A stretch of DNA of 64,000 nucleotides from Cycas panzhihuaensis (GCA_023213395.1 CM041465.1:50103741-50167740), one strand, 5' to 3'; positions 11,664 through 23,156 are shown, counted from the stretch's first letter. Notes: generated by a model not told the origin, from the sequence alone. Translations and numbers: made by a program.

Positions 11664-13010
11664 ATGCAACAAATTGAGGAGTTAAAGACAAGGTATGATA
11701 TTCTATTTCAACATGTTGATGGGCTACCACCAAAGAGAAAGATAAAGCATGAAATCACTCTTGTAGGAGATGCACCATTGCCTAATGTTGCTTTGTATAG
11801 GCACTCCATTATAGAGAATAATGAGATAAAGAGGCAAGTTGAGAAGTTGCTTGATCAAGGGGTCATAAGACCTTCATGTTCACCTTGTGGGTCACCAATT
11901 GTCTTGGTACCTAAGAAGGATGGAGGATGGAGAATGTGTATAGACTTTCATGCTTTGAATAAAATTACAATTAAAAATTGCTACCCTTTACCTCGTATAG
12001 ATGATTTGCTTGATCAAATTCAGCATGCTTGTTATTTTACTAAGTTGGATTTAAAAAGTGGTTATCACCAAGTTAGGGTCAAGGAGGAGGACACATGGAA
12101 GATGGCCTTCAAAACAAAGCAAGGACTATTTGAATGGATGGTTATGCCTTTCGGATTGTGTAATGCTCCTATAACATTCATGAGGCTAATGAATGAATTG
12201 TTAAGGCCTTACTTGGATAATTTTGTTGTTGTCTATCTTGATGACATTTTGATTTTTAGCAACACATGGGAGGAACATTTACAGCACATAGAAGAAGTTT
12301 TAAATACTATGGCTAAGCATCATTTGAAGCTTAATGTGAAGAAGTGTGAATTTAGCAAGGAGAACTTGATCTTCTTAGGCTTTGTGGTTGGAGGAGGAAA
12401 GTTGAGCATCGATCCACTCAAGACTCAAGCCATTCTCAAATGGCCTAGGCCAACAAACATCACAGAGGTGAGAAGTTTTTAAGGAGCTTGTCAATACTTG
12501 AGAAAGTTTATTTTTCATTTTTCATAGGTTGTAGCACCTCTACATGGATTAACAAAATCTAGTAGAAAGTTTACTTGGGGTTCCAACGAGGAAGAAGCTT
12601 TTCTTCTTTTAAAGAAGAAAATTTGTGAAGCACCAGTTTTGGCAATGCCAAATTTTCAAAGGCCTTTTGAAGTAGAAGCTGATGTAAGTGGAAATGTGAT
12701 GGGAGCTGTCCTTATTCAAGATGGGAAGCCTTTTGCTTACCATTCAGAAGTCTTCACCCCTCAAGTGAAGAACTACCCAACATATGGTTGAGAAATGTTT
12801 GCACTTCATCAAGCATGCAAACATTGGAGGTCATACTTGCTCAGAAAAGAGGTTGTAGTTCATACCGATCATAAGCCTCTTCAATTTTTACAAACTCAAA
12901 GTAAATTATAGCAAGCAAGACACATGAAGTGGATGAGTTATTTACAACAATTCAATATTGTAATTAAGTACAAAAAGGGATCTAATAACAAAATTGCTGA
13001 TATGTTATCT
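11664..13010 (+). pseudogene. G1b reverse transcriptase-RNase H (decayed)
   Basis: RT is open for 272 codons from 11664 to 12482. It includes [46 protein letters not shown] at 12234-12245 and LGFVVGGGKLSIDP. An extra base at about 12480 shifts the frame in EVRSF, and the stop shared with G1a lies at 12525-12527. RNase H carries EADVSG where the copy at 6970 has EADASG. Further stops lie near 12790 (after NYPTYG) and 12908. Confidence 0.9.
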
Positions 13011-14545
13011 AGACCGCCTTGTTCCACTTCTTCTTCTACTTTTGTTTGTAGTTCTCTTATGAGTTTGCAGGTGGAACCAATGCATCATGAAGAGTACAAA
13101 GACTTGTACCATGAAGATGAAGCTTTGAAGGAAGAATTAGAGAACCTAGCGAAAGGAAGACCTTCCCAGCTTGCTTGGAAGGATGGTCTACTTTTCAAAG
13201 AGGAGCATCTCTATGTTCCATCAAAAGGAGACAAGATCAAGTGGCTTAGAGAAGCCCATACTTCTAAAGTAGCTGGTCACTTTGGTATAGAGAAGACTTT
13301 AGCAAACTTGAGAAGATATGTTGTATGGCCAAAAATGCAAATTGATGTAAAAAAATATGTAAAAGGATGTGTAATGTGTAATACTTCTAAGCCTTCTTCT
13401 AGAAAATTAGGATTGTATACACCACTTCCTATTCCCACTAGACCTTGGGAAAGTATCTCCATTGATTTTTAGGGGACTTCCCATGACTAGGAAGGGACAT
13501 GATTATCTTTTGTTGTTGTAGATAGGTTCAAGAAATGATATGTCTAATACCTTGTAAAAAGATAATCATAGTGCAGAGTATTTGAGTTATTCTTCGAGCA
13601 TGTATGGAAGAATTTTGGCTTGCCTTCTTCCATCATTTCAGATCGGGACACTCGATTCCTTTCATCATTTTGGAAGTCACTATGGGAGATGATGGATACC
13701 AAATTGAAGAGGAGTACAAGTTTCCATCCTCAAACAGATGGACAAACCAAAGTAGTGAACAGAACTTTGGTACATTTATTGAGGGGATACAATTCCAAGC
13801 ATCCAAAGACTTAGGATGAATCATTGGCTTTTCTACAATTTGCATTTAATAGAGCAATGCATGCATCACACTCTAAAGCACCTTTTAAAGCTTGTTTTGG
13901 ATACTTACCTCAAAGTCCATTTGACTTAGTGTTTTCCATGCAAGCTAAGGAAGGATCCGTCAAAGAGAAGGAGGAGCATAACAAGGCTTTAAGATACTTG
14001 GAGAAGATCCAAAGAGTCCACAAAGAAGTACATGATCAACTTCTAAGGACTCAACAAAAGTACAAGGAAAGACATGACAAGCATAGGCAAGAGTGTACTT
14101 TTTAAGAAGGAGATTTAGTATGGTTATACTTGAGCAAGGAGAGGTTAAAAGGAGAAGGCAAGAAACTCAAACCTATAAGGTATGGACCATTCGAGATTTT
14201 GAGAAAAGTAGGTGGCAATGCTTTCCAACTTGATCTTCCACCTTATATGCAAATATATTCAGTAGTAAATGCTGAATACTTAAAAATATTTGATCCCTCC
14301 ATGCCATATGAGGAACAGGACCAGTTCACTTTACCTTCAGTTGATGATTTGTATTTGGAAAGTGAGGAGCCTCTCAAGGAAGATTGTATCTTGGAGAGAA
14401 AATCTACCAAAACAAGACATAAGACACATGAATCTTGGAGAGTGGAGTAGCAGGGCAATTGCCTAGTAAGGCCAAGTGGTTTAGTAGGCAACAAGGAGAA
14501 CAACACTTCCCCCATCTCCAATTCTAAGCCAAACAAGAGTTGTCT
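13011..14545 (+). pseudogene. G1b integrase with chromodomain-like tail (decayed)
   Basis: The zinc domain (GHFGIEKTLANLRRYV... CVMCN) is intact within the frame ending at 13472. The first catalytic Asp is in SISIDF. A frameshift follows, plus the shared lesion near 13535. The second Asp lies in ISDRDTRF (about 13640). The position of the catalytic Glu is Lys in this copy (TKVVNRTL, about 13752), while G1a keeps Glu. Further stops: 13812 and the shared 14103-14105. The GPF/Y module (PIRYGPFEILRKVGG) and the chromodomain-like tail follow, the tail split by a frameshift around 14448. Confidence 0.87.
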
Positions 14546-14552
14546 ATTTTCC

Positions 14553-14568
14553 AAGGAAGGGGAAGCCA
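14553..14568 (+). other. G1b polypurine tract
   Basis: AAGGAAGGGGAAGCCA immediately before LTR3, matching the G1a tract with one change. Confidence 0.85.
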
Positions 14569-14827
14569 TGATCCAAGAGGATCTACCATATGTTTACAGG
14601 ATGCGGAAAATGCTAAGCATTGGTATAACTGAAAGAGATATGGCCAAATGGTATCAAAATTATATGAAATTTTGTGTAAAGTTAGAAGACACATCCCACT
14701 AGATGTGTACAAAAGGTGGGGTTCAAAAAATATCATTTGATTAGAGTTCAAGCCTTGTTTTACATAAAATTAATCCCACAGCTAGCAGAAAAAAAATAAC
14801 AAATACATAGTGTCATTAAATGAATAA
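14569..14827 (+). repeat. G1 LTR3, truncated to its first 259 bp
   Basis: It starts TGATCCAAGAGG like the other LTRs and follows LTR2 up to TTAAATGAATAA. The sequence then changes abruptly to ATTATGATTATGAATATT, and after that to G0 RNase H in the opposite orientation. The junction at about 14827 has AT-rich microhomology (both sides hold AATAAAAA-type tracts). This is the breakpoint of the large duplication. Confidence 0.85.
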
Positions 14828-15905
14828 TATTATGATTATGAATATTATGAATAAAAAATAGCAAATTCATTTAGCTTCTTACTAAAAAAAAGTAATTGGT
14901 CTTTCTTCTTAACTAAGCACAACATTAATGCCTACCTTTAATATATCACACTTAACTTAAAAGCTTTGTTAAAATCTAGTAACCCTAATATTACCACCTA
15001 TGTGATATTTCTCTTTAATAACTCAAAGCTTACTTAGGTTTCTCTTATCCACCTGAATATACTTCCCTTATTACAATCTATAATCAATGCAATGATACCA
15101 CTAACTTTTTAAATCAATTTTCTATAAAAACTTGCCATACCATAGAAACTTCTAACCATAATGATGCTAATTAGAATTGGTCATTCAATCATAGCTCTTA
15201 CCTTTATAGAATATATTGATAGCTCCTTATGCAAGATAAAAAATCTTAAGTATGTCAAAGGGTTCTGTATGAAACTACTCTTCTTAAGATTCACATATAG
15301 CTTCTCCTTTTTAAAGTAGATCAAAGACCATTTGCAAATGTATTAAGTATTCCTCCTTAAAATTTTTAAATATTAATGTGTCATCAAAGTAAATGACAAT
15401 AAACTTGATAAGATATGGCTTCAATACTGTGTGAATCAACCTCATAAATACCTAAATTGCATGACCAACCATTCATTTAGGCCATCTTTAGTCTTAAATA
15501 CAATCTTCTATTTATTTCCTTCCCAAATATAAATAAGATGATAACCACTTCAAAGGCCAGTCTTTGTAAAATGCTTTCCTCCTCCCAACATGTTTATCAA
15601 ATCATCCATTCTTAGTTAAGGAAAATAATACCCAGTGGTTATCTTATTGATGGGCCTTGAATCAATGCATATTCTATAAGACCCATCATTCTTTAGGATA
15701 AGTAAGGTAGATATAGAATGTATACTTAAGTTTACCCTCAATAAACCCTTATCCAATAATTCTTGAACCTACCTATTAATTTCTTCATACTCTTGAGGAC
15801 TTAATCTATTCAGTGCTTTATTATAAAACTTTTATTTAGGAATTAGATCAAGGTGATAAGTAACATCCTTAAATTAGGCAAAACCTTATGGTAACTCTTT
15901 AGGCA
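14828..15905 (-). pseudogene. G0 Ty3/gypsy RT-RNase H, right copy (decayed)
   Basis: Read from 15905 leftward: linker MPKELP and YHLDLIP, LSPQEYEEI, RT core FTKTDL/SGYHL/FKTKDGLNEWLVM, and an intact YFDD motif (15380-15391, in IVIYFDDTLIF). Then VRSFYGMASFYRKLI (about 15130) and RNase H remnants with FFSKKLNEF (about 14890). Multiple stops and frameshifts interrupt it. The 15305-15905 part duplicates 1-600; the RNase H part has its partner off the window. It ends at C1's LTR (15906) on one side and at truncated G1 LTR3 on the other. Its gag half lies beyond C1, at 31389-32392. Confidence 0.85.
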
Positions 15906-16267
15906 TGTTGGGATAATACCTAATGTACTTTTGTTAACGTGCACATAAGGCCCCTCAAAGCCACCTTTGGAGCTCCATAAGGTACCTCAGGCCATATAAC
16001 AGCTGCCACAAGCCACCCAAGATGCTGACAGATCGCTATTAAAGTATATACTCATTTATTACTTATTATTTTTTAATACTAATTAAAATTTTGATAGGTT
16101 AGGTTGAGGCACTTGCTGCCTCCCCAAATTCACTTATAAAAGGGGTGGGAATACCTCCTTAGTGTTTTTTAACACCACCCTTGAATCAATTAGAGATATT
16201 AAGTCAATTTGAGCTACAATGCACTTACCAAATTAATCATCCTGCTTTGCACCTCACACATCCTTCA
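15906..16267 (+). repeat. C1 copia 5' LTR, right copy
   Basis: 362 bp, TGTTGGGATAAT...CCTTCA, then TTTGGTATTAGAGTG as primer binding site. It belongs to the C1 body that continues through 31388. The flank before it is AGGCA, as in the left copy. TATAAAAGG at 16135 is the probable core promoter. Confidence 0.87.
16135..16141 (+). promoter_or_regulatory. TATA box of the C1 LTR (right copy)
   Basis: TATAAAA followed by GGGG and TGGGAATACCTCC, conserved with the left copy and in altered form in C3. Confidence 0.6.
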
Positions 16268-18518
16268 TTTGGTATTAGAGTGTCAGGTTGACTTTCGTGT
16301 GATATTCACGGCTATTATTTTATGTCGTACGGTATGTATATAATATTATATTAAAGATTATTAAGGTTTTACTTTATAAAATTATTGATTACATTGTCAT
16401 TATTTTTATATGTGTTCATATATTATTTGACACCCTAGTTCTCTATTGCTCACCTACATTCATCTCACTCTTGCTTCTTATAGAATGATCAGAACTATAC
16501 CATATGACTACTCGTTCTAATCATGTCTGAGTGCTCCACCTAGTAGTGAAGACCATTTATTTTTTCATCCATCCATTTGAGAGATATATCTTTCTCTAAG
16601 CCCTTACCTCTCTTAGTTTCTTGTATGTTTTTAAGCAAATCTAAATTATTTTTTCTTATTCGAGCTTCACTTGTATTTGTAAGAGCCTTTCACCCACTCC
16701 TAGTGCCTAAAAAAGGAGTTTTGAGTTAGTTTAGGGCTACATCTGGATTTGTTTCTCTTTGTATAGTCTATGAAGGCCCTTAGACTTTGGCAGCTTCATT
16801 CTCATAAACTAGAGCATCTTTCATAGTGTCATTTATACCAAGACCTCCCTCTCTGTGTTGCACCCCTCCATCTACAATTTTGTGGAGTTTGATAACCGTT
16901 TGAAGTATTTTGAAGGCTCTAGAACCTCTCTAAGTTTGTGCACCCTCCTCTAAGTCCGTGAGCAAAAATCCCATCTCTAAGGTCATTTTCTAGTTGTGTT
17001 TCATCTCTAGTTCCATTGTTAGCATTCTATCTAAGTCCCCCTCAGATCTCAAAAGTTTTTATCATCACTTTCAATCATTTTGATCAGTTTCTTTCTCTCC
17101 ATTTTATTGCAAACATCGAGAAAGTTATAAACACCATCATTTTATTTATAATTTAATTTTTATTTTATTAAAGTTTATAAAAATTTTAATTGTATTATAT
17201 ATTAATTGGTGTCCATCAACTTTAGCCCCTATTTCAGTCACTTTGACCCCTCATATAACCTCGGTCTTCAACGAAAAAGGGGTTTGAACCTCAAATTTTA
17301 TAAATTATTTTTAATTACTTTTGGTTTTAAAAAAAATTAGCTCCTTTTCATAATTCTTTGAAGTCTAGAGCCCCCTTGGGTCCCTAGATGATGATCATAT
17401 TGACCCCCATATACCCTTAGGCTTAACTCGTTAAGGGGATAATCAATTTTGTTAAAAGTTTCCTTTGTATTTTTAATCAAAGAGACTCTGTCACATTTTT
17501 TAGTATATCTCCTCATTGGCATATTGGATTTTAGTGAAATTAGTTCCATTATGATCATATTTCAGAGTGTTATAGGGTAGAATCATTATTTATAAAATTT
17601 GAGATTTTTTTGGCTGAGATTTAATCAGTAAAGTGACCCTTTCTTTCAACTATTATTTTACTAGCCATAAAGAGGCCTTCTTATCGATTTTGTAATAACT
17701 TTGTCATACAAGCTCCGTTTTTCAAACTGTTTAATTTGTTGGAAAGGTAATTTAGTGTACTACATATTAGAATTAGTTTGGTTATATTTTGATGTCATTT
17801 TGTAGGCTTTGTAAGGCTAGTTAAGTTGAGCTTCCTGTTCAGCTTAGATAGGCCTATTTTTTTATAAATTTTAAAGCATTTTATTGTTTCAATTGATTAT
17901 ACTTACATCGTTGATTATTATTAATTGATTCTTAAAGTTACTATTGGTTCTTGTATATATTTTTAAGTTATTTTATATCTAAGACTTATTTTTTTCAGCA
18001 CTTAGAGTTTTCAGCAACCTAAGTGATGCAAATTCAATAAACAGGTACAATCTGTATTAAATCTATTTAGTTCTTACATTATTAATTGAATACATATAAC
18101 TTTCTAGTATTCTTATTACTTTAAGAAAAGTTTCTACTTAAGAATTTTAAGTTTTCACATAGCTATTTTTAGTCTTCAAAGGGATAATTAGACATTCTCA
18201 TTGTCTTGCATACTTTGACAAGGAAGTTATTTTATTTTCATTTAAGGCTTTAGTTTCTTATTTCTTTTAAAAGCTATAATGTTAGTTGCAAATGCCATTA
18301 TTTATTTATCTCAGAATCATTGAAAGCTACAAATTTTAGTTTTGCATTTTAAAAACATTAAAGGACCATATAGATTCCTATTTCTTTCTACAAATGTATC
18401 AAGTTGGAAGAACTAGTTTGTATATTATCTTGTATTCTTTGGCTTACTTAAAGAAGAAAAACTTCATTACTTTATTTACTTTCTTTAGTGAGATTTGAAG
18501 AAAGTTTATTACATATAT
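16268..18518 (+). other. C1 5' leader, first part (with primer binding site)
   Basis: The primer binding site (TTTGGTATTAGAGTGTC at 16268-16284) is followed by about 2.2 kb of AT-rich non-coding leader, the duplicate of 963-3179. It ends at the G1 solo LTR. The five bases before that LTR are TATAT, one change from the TATAC found at 3175 and at 19581. No gene is seen. Confidence 0.7.
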
Positions 18519-19580
18519 TGATCTAGGAGGATCTACCATATGTTTACAGGATGCAGAAAATGCTAGGCATTGGTATAAATGAAAGAGATATGGCCAAATG
18601 TTATCAAAATTATATGAAATTTTGTGTAAAGATAGAAGACACATCCCACTAGATGTGTAAAAAAGGTGGGTTTTAGAAAATATCATTTGATTAGAGTTCA
18701 AGCCTTATTTTGCATAAAATTAATCCCACAAGTAGCAGAAAAAAATAGTAAATACATATTATTATTAAATGAATAAAAATATGGCCAAATGACATCCAAA
18801 TGAGCTAAATTTTTGAGAAAGTAGAGGAGACATATGTTCCTATAAGTGTGCCAATTTTGAGCTGAATTGGAGTCGGTTAAGGTTAGTTACAAGCTGCAAC
18901 GTTTAAGAATTACATGAAGGCCACTTGGACAGCAGAAAAACAGCAAATACATATTATAATTAAATGAATAAAAATGTAGTCAAATGACATCCAAATGAGC
19001 TAAAATTTTGAGGAAGAAGAGGGGACATGCTTTCCTATATGTGTACCACAGTTTAGCCAAATTGGGATCTGTTAGGATCAGTTAAAATCTATAAGCTTTT
19101 AAGAATTGCTTGAAGGCCACTTGGACAACATGCATTCTGGTGGTTAGTGGTTATACTTGCATGATTGCCACTTGTTAATCATGCAATTTTGGTTTCTTTC
19201 TATAAATTAAGCCCTATTAGGGGTTGGAGAGGTGGTTCTTGGAGGTGAAAGGTAATTGACTTGGGAAGCATCCTTGGAGAAGCATTTTGGAGCGTTGGAG
19301 TCCCCCTTATGGTATAATTGTATAATTTATTCCTTATAATTTTACCATTCTTTTGCTAGTTGATTTCTCCACCATTAAATAGAGATTTTCATAGTTTAAT
19401 AAAAGTATTACTCCTCATACTATTGGATCAATTTCAAGGATAAATGATTTGGTATATAATTTCCTTTCGGTGAGCTCATTGTTGTTTTGATGTTATTGAG
19501 ATTTCTACACTAACTCCCAGGATCTCGAGGAGAAAAGGTTGATAATTGACTTCTTCACCAACTAAGCTCTTTTGGGATCA
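18519..19580 (+). repeat. G1 LTR4, solo LTR inside the C1 leader
   Basis: 1062 bp, TGATCT...GGATCA, complete and with no gypsy internal sequence after it. The right flank is TATAC (19581-19585) and the left flank TATAT. It has the same insertion point in C1 as LTR1 has in the duplicated leader (3180). It is therefore the collapsed right end of the same original G1 insertion, not a new one. Confidence 0.9.
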
Positions 19581-20345
19581 TATACACATTTGAAAGTTTG
19601 AAGCATATTTCTATTTCATAAAAGTTGATCTTTATATTCATCTTTCTTAGTGGATTTATATGTGAGTTACTTTATTTCTTACATAAAAGGAACTTTACAA
19701 ACCTTGAGTAAGACCAAAATTTTAATTAATATATTCACACATTAAAAAGATACCTCCCAAATCAATCACACTATTTTCCAACCTTACAAGGGGAATGGTT
19801 AGGACCCCTGAAGTTACCACCATGCACTTGCTAACTAGCCTACTCATATTGGATGAGGAAAGCCATTAGCTATAAGGTATATGAGGTGGAAGACTAATGT
19901 GGAGAACCTATCCTTATTGGTCTTTGGAGACCAAGGCTAGACCTAGAGAGGGTGAGTGCCTTGGTTCATGCAACCTTCACCACTAGATTTGTTGCTAGGC
20001 ATAAGTCTAGTATAGGTGGATACACAACTTAGGGGGGTATAAAAACCTTCGTAGTAGCCTGTGTACTAAGGTATACCGAGCCTTGATTTCACGTATTGGT
20101 ATATTGGGTTCATGTTTTTTCACTTATGGGCAGGCGCCATTAGACAGAATAACAACCAGAGGTTTCCCTTAGAGACCCTTAAACTTAGAGCCTATAAGCC
20201 TTATTGGGGACTATTCCACTTTGAAAACATTACGTAAAACCTTAGATATTATCACTTGGTTCAAATTTTAAATTCAAACATTTGTAAACCTCTCTCATTT
20301 ACCACATTTTTAAAACCTTAGCTAAAAATAGCCTCTAGTTTTGGA
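19581..20345 (+). other. C1 5' leader, second part
   Basis: It continues the C1 leader after the solo LTR. From about 19700 it aligns with the C3 leader (51600-51020, opposite strand): shared blocks include TACTCATATTGGATGAGGA and GGAGACCAAGGCTAGAC. No reading frame of note. It ends at the gag start near 20346. Confidence 0.75.
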
Positions 20346-21430
20346 AACATGATAATTCCTAAATTCGATAGAAATAACTTTTTAAACTAGAGTAGGAGGA
20401 TGAGACCTATCCTTATTGCTAACAATATGTGGGAGATTGTGAAAATTGATATAGTGAGTTAGAATATAATGCAACTGATGTAGAAAAGGCCACCTAAAAG
20501 AAAACATTAAAAAAGACAATGTAGCTCTTATATTTATATTTTATGCATTAGAGGACCATGTTTTCCCTCGTGTTAGTGAATCAACTAAACCAAAAGAAGC
20601 ATAGGACATACTCCAGCTGATCTATGAAGGAGTTACTTCCTCTAAGCTCCAAAATCTTAGAAGCAAGTTTGAGAATTTATGAATGATGCCCATAGAATTA
20701 GTAACTGAGTTTATGACCCAAGTTTAAGATATAGTAAACTAAATGAGATCTCTTGGAGACACTTTGACAGAACAACAAGTGATTGAAAGAATATTAAGAT
20801 GTGTTGGTACCGTTAGAAGATTTAAAATAGTTGAAATAAGTATAGGGGTGTCAGAGGACCTTAGTACACTAAAGGTAGAGCAACTAAGTTCTATGCTAAT
20901 GTCGATCAAAGAATAATAGAATGCTAATGAATCACTTGAGCATGCCTTTGCCACTAAGGCTAGAATTTAATGATAGTCTTAAGTAGGACCTTTAAGATCT
21001 AGGGAATCACCTCCCAACAGAAGGGATAGAAACCCTAGAAGGGATATAAGATAAGACCCTCATAAGTACTAAGCCCTACATCAAAGGAGACAAGGAAGAA
21101 ATCAACAAAATGTAAACCCTCCTAGGTACCCAAACCGAGGAAAATAATCTGAGGGACACATATGTTTCCCCAATTATCAAGGGAATGTTTGATCCTCAAT
21201 GTCAAATTAGGACTACTATGATAACAAACAAAGGAAAAATACATCCCTACATTATGAGTAAATGGGTGAGGCCTTCTAATATTGATAGATCTCATCTAAG
21301 AAGTAAAAGTTTGAGCTATGGAATGAGAGATTCTTTATATTATTCCTATTATCATAAAAGTCGTCATTCAGAAGAAGTGCTTTTCCAAACATGGACCACC
21401 CACAAAAGGGAATGCCTATAACACAATAGA
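20346..21430 (+). pseudogene. C1 copia gag (decayed)
   Basis: N-terminal UBN2-type copia gag signature, MIIPKFDRNNF then SRRMRPILIANNMWEIV, nearly the same as C3 gag (MIIPKFDGNNFLNW). Stops and frameshifts occur throughout, for example the codon after FLN. The end holds a ruined zinc knuckle (SLYYSYYHKSRHSEE... REC, about 21335-21418), with the cysteines changed to tyrosines. Non-functional. Confidence 0.8.
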
Positions 21431-21479
21431 ATCAAGGGACAATAATAGATTATTTTTATCTAGCTTCACTCCCAAGGAA

Positions 21480-22590
21480 GAAGAGGATGACAGTTGGTAT
21501 ATTGACTTACAAGGAACACCTATTTTGAACCTTGGATAAAAGTAGGAAGTGATCTATAATATTTGGCAATGATATGTCCCATAAATCAGTTGATAGAGGT
21601 AATATATCCCTCATGGTGGATGTAGGTAAATATAGACATCTTGATGATGTCTTGTATACCCAGCTTTAAAGAAAAATTTATTATCCATAGGGTAGATGAT
21701 GGGACAAGACTACGGTATTATATTTGATAATAATGAGTGTGTAATCAAGGATAAAAGGAGAAAAAAAGCTATAGTAATAAAAGGAAAGATAACCAAAGAT
21801 CGATTATTCAAATTCGTTCTTACTCCTTCAAATACCTATGCTCTAAAAACTATAATTAAAGTGGATAACGAATTGTAGCATAGGAGATTTGGCCATCTTA
21901 ACTATAATAGTTTAGACCTTATAAAAAGAATGGATATAGTAAATGGATTGCCACATATCGAAGTGGACAAAATCCTATGTGAAGGATGCCTTCTTAGTAA
22001 ACAACATAGGAAAAGTTTTCTAGACTTCAGTCATCGAGTATTAGGTCTATTTCAAGTAGTATATATAGATATCTATGATCCAATGAATATCCCCTCATTA
22101 GCAGGAGCTCACTACTTCATCATATTCATTGATGATTTCACAAGGAAGACATGGGTATTCTTCCTCAAATTTAAATTAGACACATTTCAACACTTTGTTG
22201 ACTTCAAAAACTTTATGGAGTGATAAAGTGAATACAAGTTACTATCCCTAAGATCAGATAATGCGGGAGAATTTATCTCCAATGAATTTAAAGCTTATTA
22301 TATTCATCATGGCATTAGAAGACAACTCACCAATCCCTACACCCTACGGTAAAATAATGTAGCAGAGAGAAAGAATTGCATAATAATCAAAATGGATAGG
22401 TGCATGTTAAAGGACAAGAATTTAGGACATAAATTTTGGCCTAAAGTGGTACAAACAACTGTCTATCTACTCAATAGTTGCTCCACCAAAGCCCTTAGGT
22501 GGAAAACTCCTGAAGAAGATTGAACCAGCTACAAATCAAACATATATTACCTTAGAGTCTTTGGATGCCTAACAAAAGTTAATTAGCACA
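21480..22590 (+). pseudogene. C1 protease-integrase (decayed)
   Basis: The protease region near 21490 reads SWYIDLQGT, so the active-site D-S-G is lost. GAG-pre-integrase follows: MGQDYGIIFDN (21699), then RRFGHLNYNSLDLIKRMD with a CEGCLLSKQHRK zinc site (about 21880-22015). Catalytic core: VYIDIYDP (first Asp, about 22065), FIDDFTRKTWVFFLKFK, LRSDNAGEFISNEF (second Asp, about 22255) and VAERKN (Glu, about 22365). The frame is interrupted by stops at 21877, 22222 and others. After RVFGCLTKVN (about 22580) the sequence jumps to the RT domain, so the integrase C-terminus and linker are deleted. Confidence 0.85.
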
Positions 22591-23156
22591 AAATATATCT
22601 ATAAATCCAAGTTTCATTTGGATGGATCTATTAATAAATACAAGGCTAGATTGGTTGCTAAGGGTTATACCCAAAAATAAGGCATTGACTACAATGAAAC
22701 ATTTACCCCTATTGCTTGAATGGAAACAGTTAGAATGATGATGAGCTTAGCCACCCAAATGGGTTGGAAAGTCTATCAAATGGATGTTAAAAGTTTCTTC
22801 CTTAATGGTTATATCGAAAAGGATATTTATGTCACTCAGCCCCTTAGTTTTAAAGTCAAGGGGGTATAAAACAAAGTGTGTAAACTTAAAAGGGTACTCT
22901 ATGGATCTAATATTCTTGCATAGACAAATACTTTAGAGATCAAGGTTTTGAAAGATCTCAAGCAAATCCTAATATTTACATTCAAATTTAGGGAGAATTA
23001 ATCCTAATAGTAGGACTTTATATGAATGACCTTGTGTATACTAGAAATGACTCCTGCTTATTATGATAATTTAAGGATGCTATGTGTAAAGAATTTGAGA
23101 TGACAGATTTGGGGCTAATGCATTACTTCCTAGGCTTGGAAGTATGGTAAGACAAG
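22590..23156 (+). pseudogene. C1 reverse transcriptase, proximal part (decayed)
   Basis: SKFHLDGSINKYKARLVAKGY opens the domain at about 22605, after a deletion. It continues as VYQMDVKSFFLNGYIEKDIYV, then degraded KRVLYG, then LYMNDLVYTRND where the catalytic YVDD has become YMND. The end LGLMHYFLGLEVW is cut at 23156 by C2. The target copy ACAAG is 23152-23156 and is repeated at 30655-30659, where RT resumes. Confidence 0.87.

Larger units (their letters stand above)
3180..14827 (+). mobile_element. G1 Ty3/gypsy tandem array: LTR-internal-LTR-internal-truncated LTR
   Basis: Two gypsy elements in the same orientation share the middle LTR: LTR1 3180-4242, internal a 4243-8876, LTR2 8877-9938, internal b 9939-14568, LTR3 14569-14827 (truncated). 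LTRs begin TGATCC and end GGATCA, a perfect 6-bp inverted terminus. The internal regions are 4634 and 4630 bp, run gag-PR-RT-RNase H-INT, and end in a chromodomain-like tail. Both copies carry many stops, and some disabling changes are shared. The left flank TATAC (3175-3179) is matched only by the TATAC after the solo LTR at 19581. This indicates one original insertion followed by rearrangement. Lineage is tentatively chromovirus-like. Confidence 0.9.

Noticed and set aside
20739-20954. Minus-strand frame of 71 codons within C1
   Set aside because: Antisense of C1 gag, which is recognised on the plus strand by alignment to C3.
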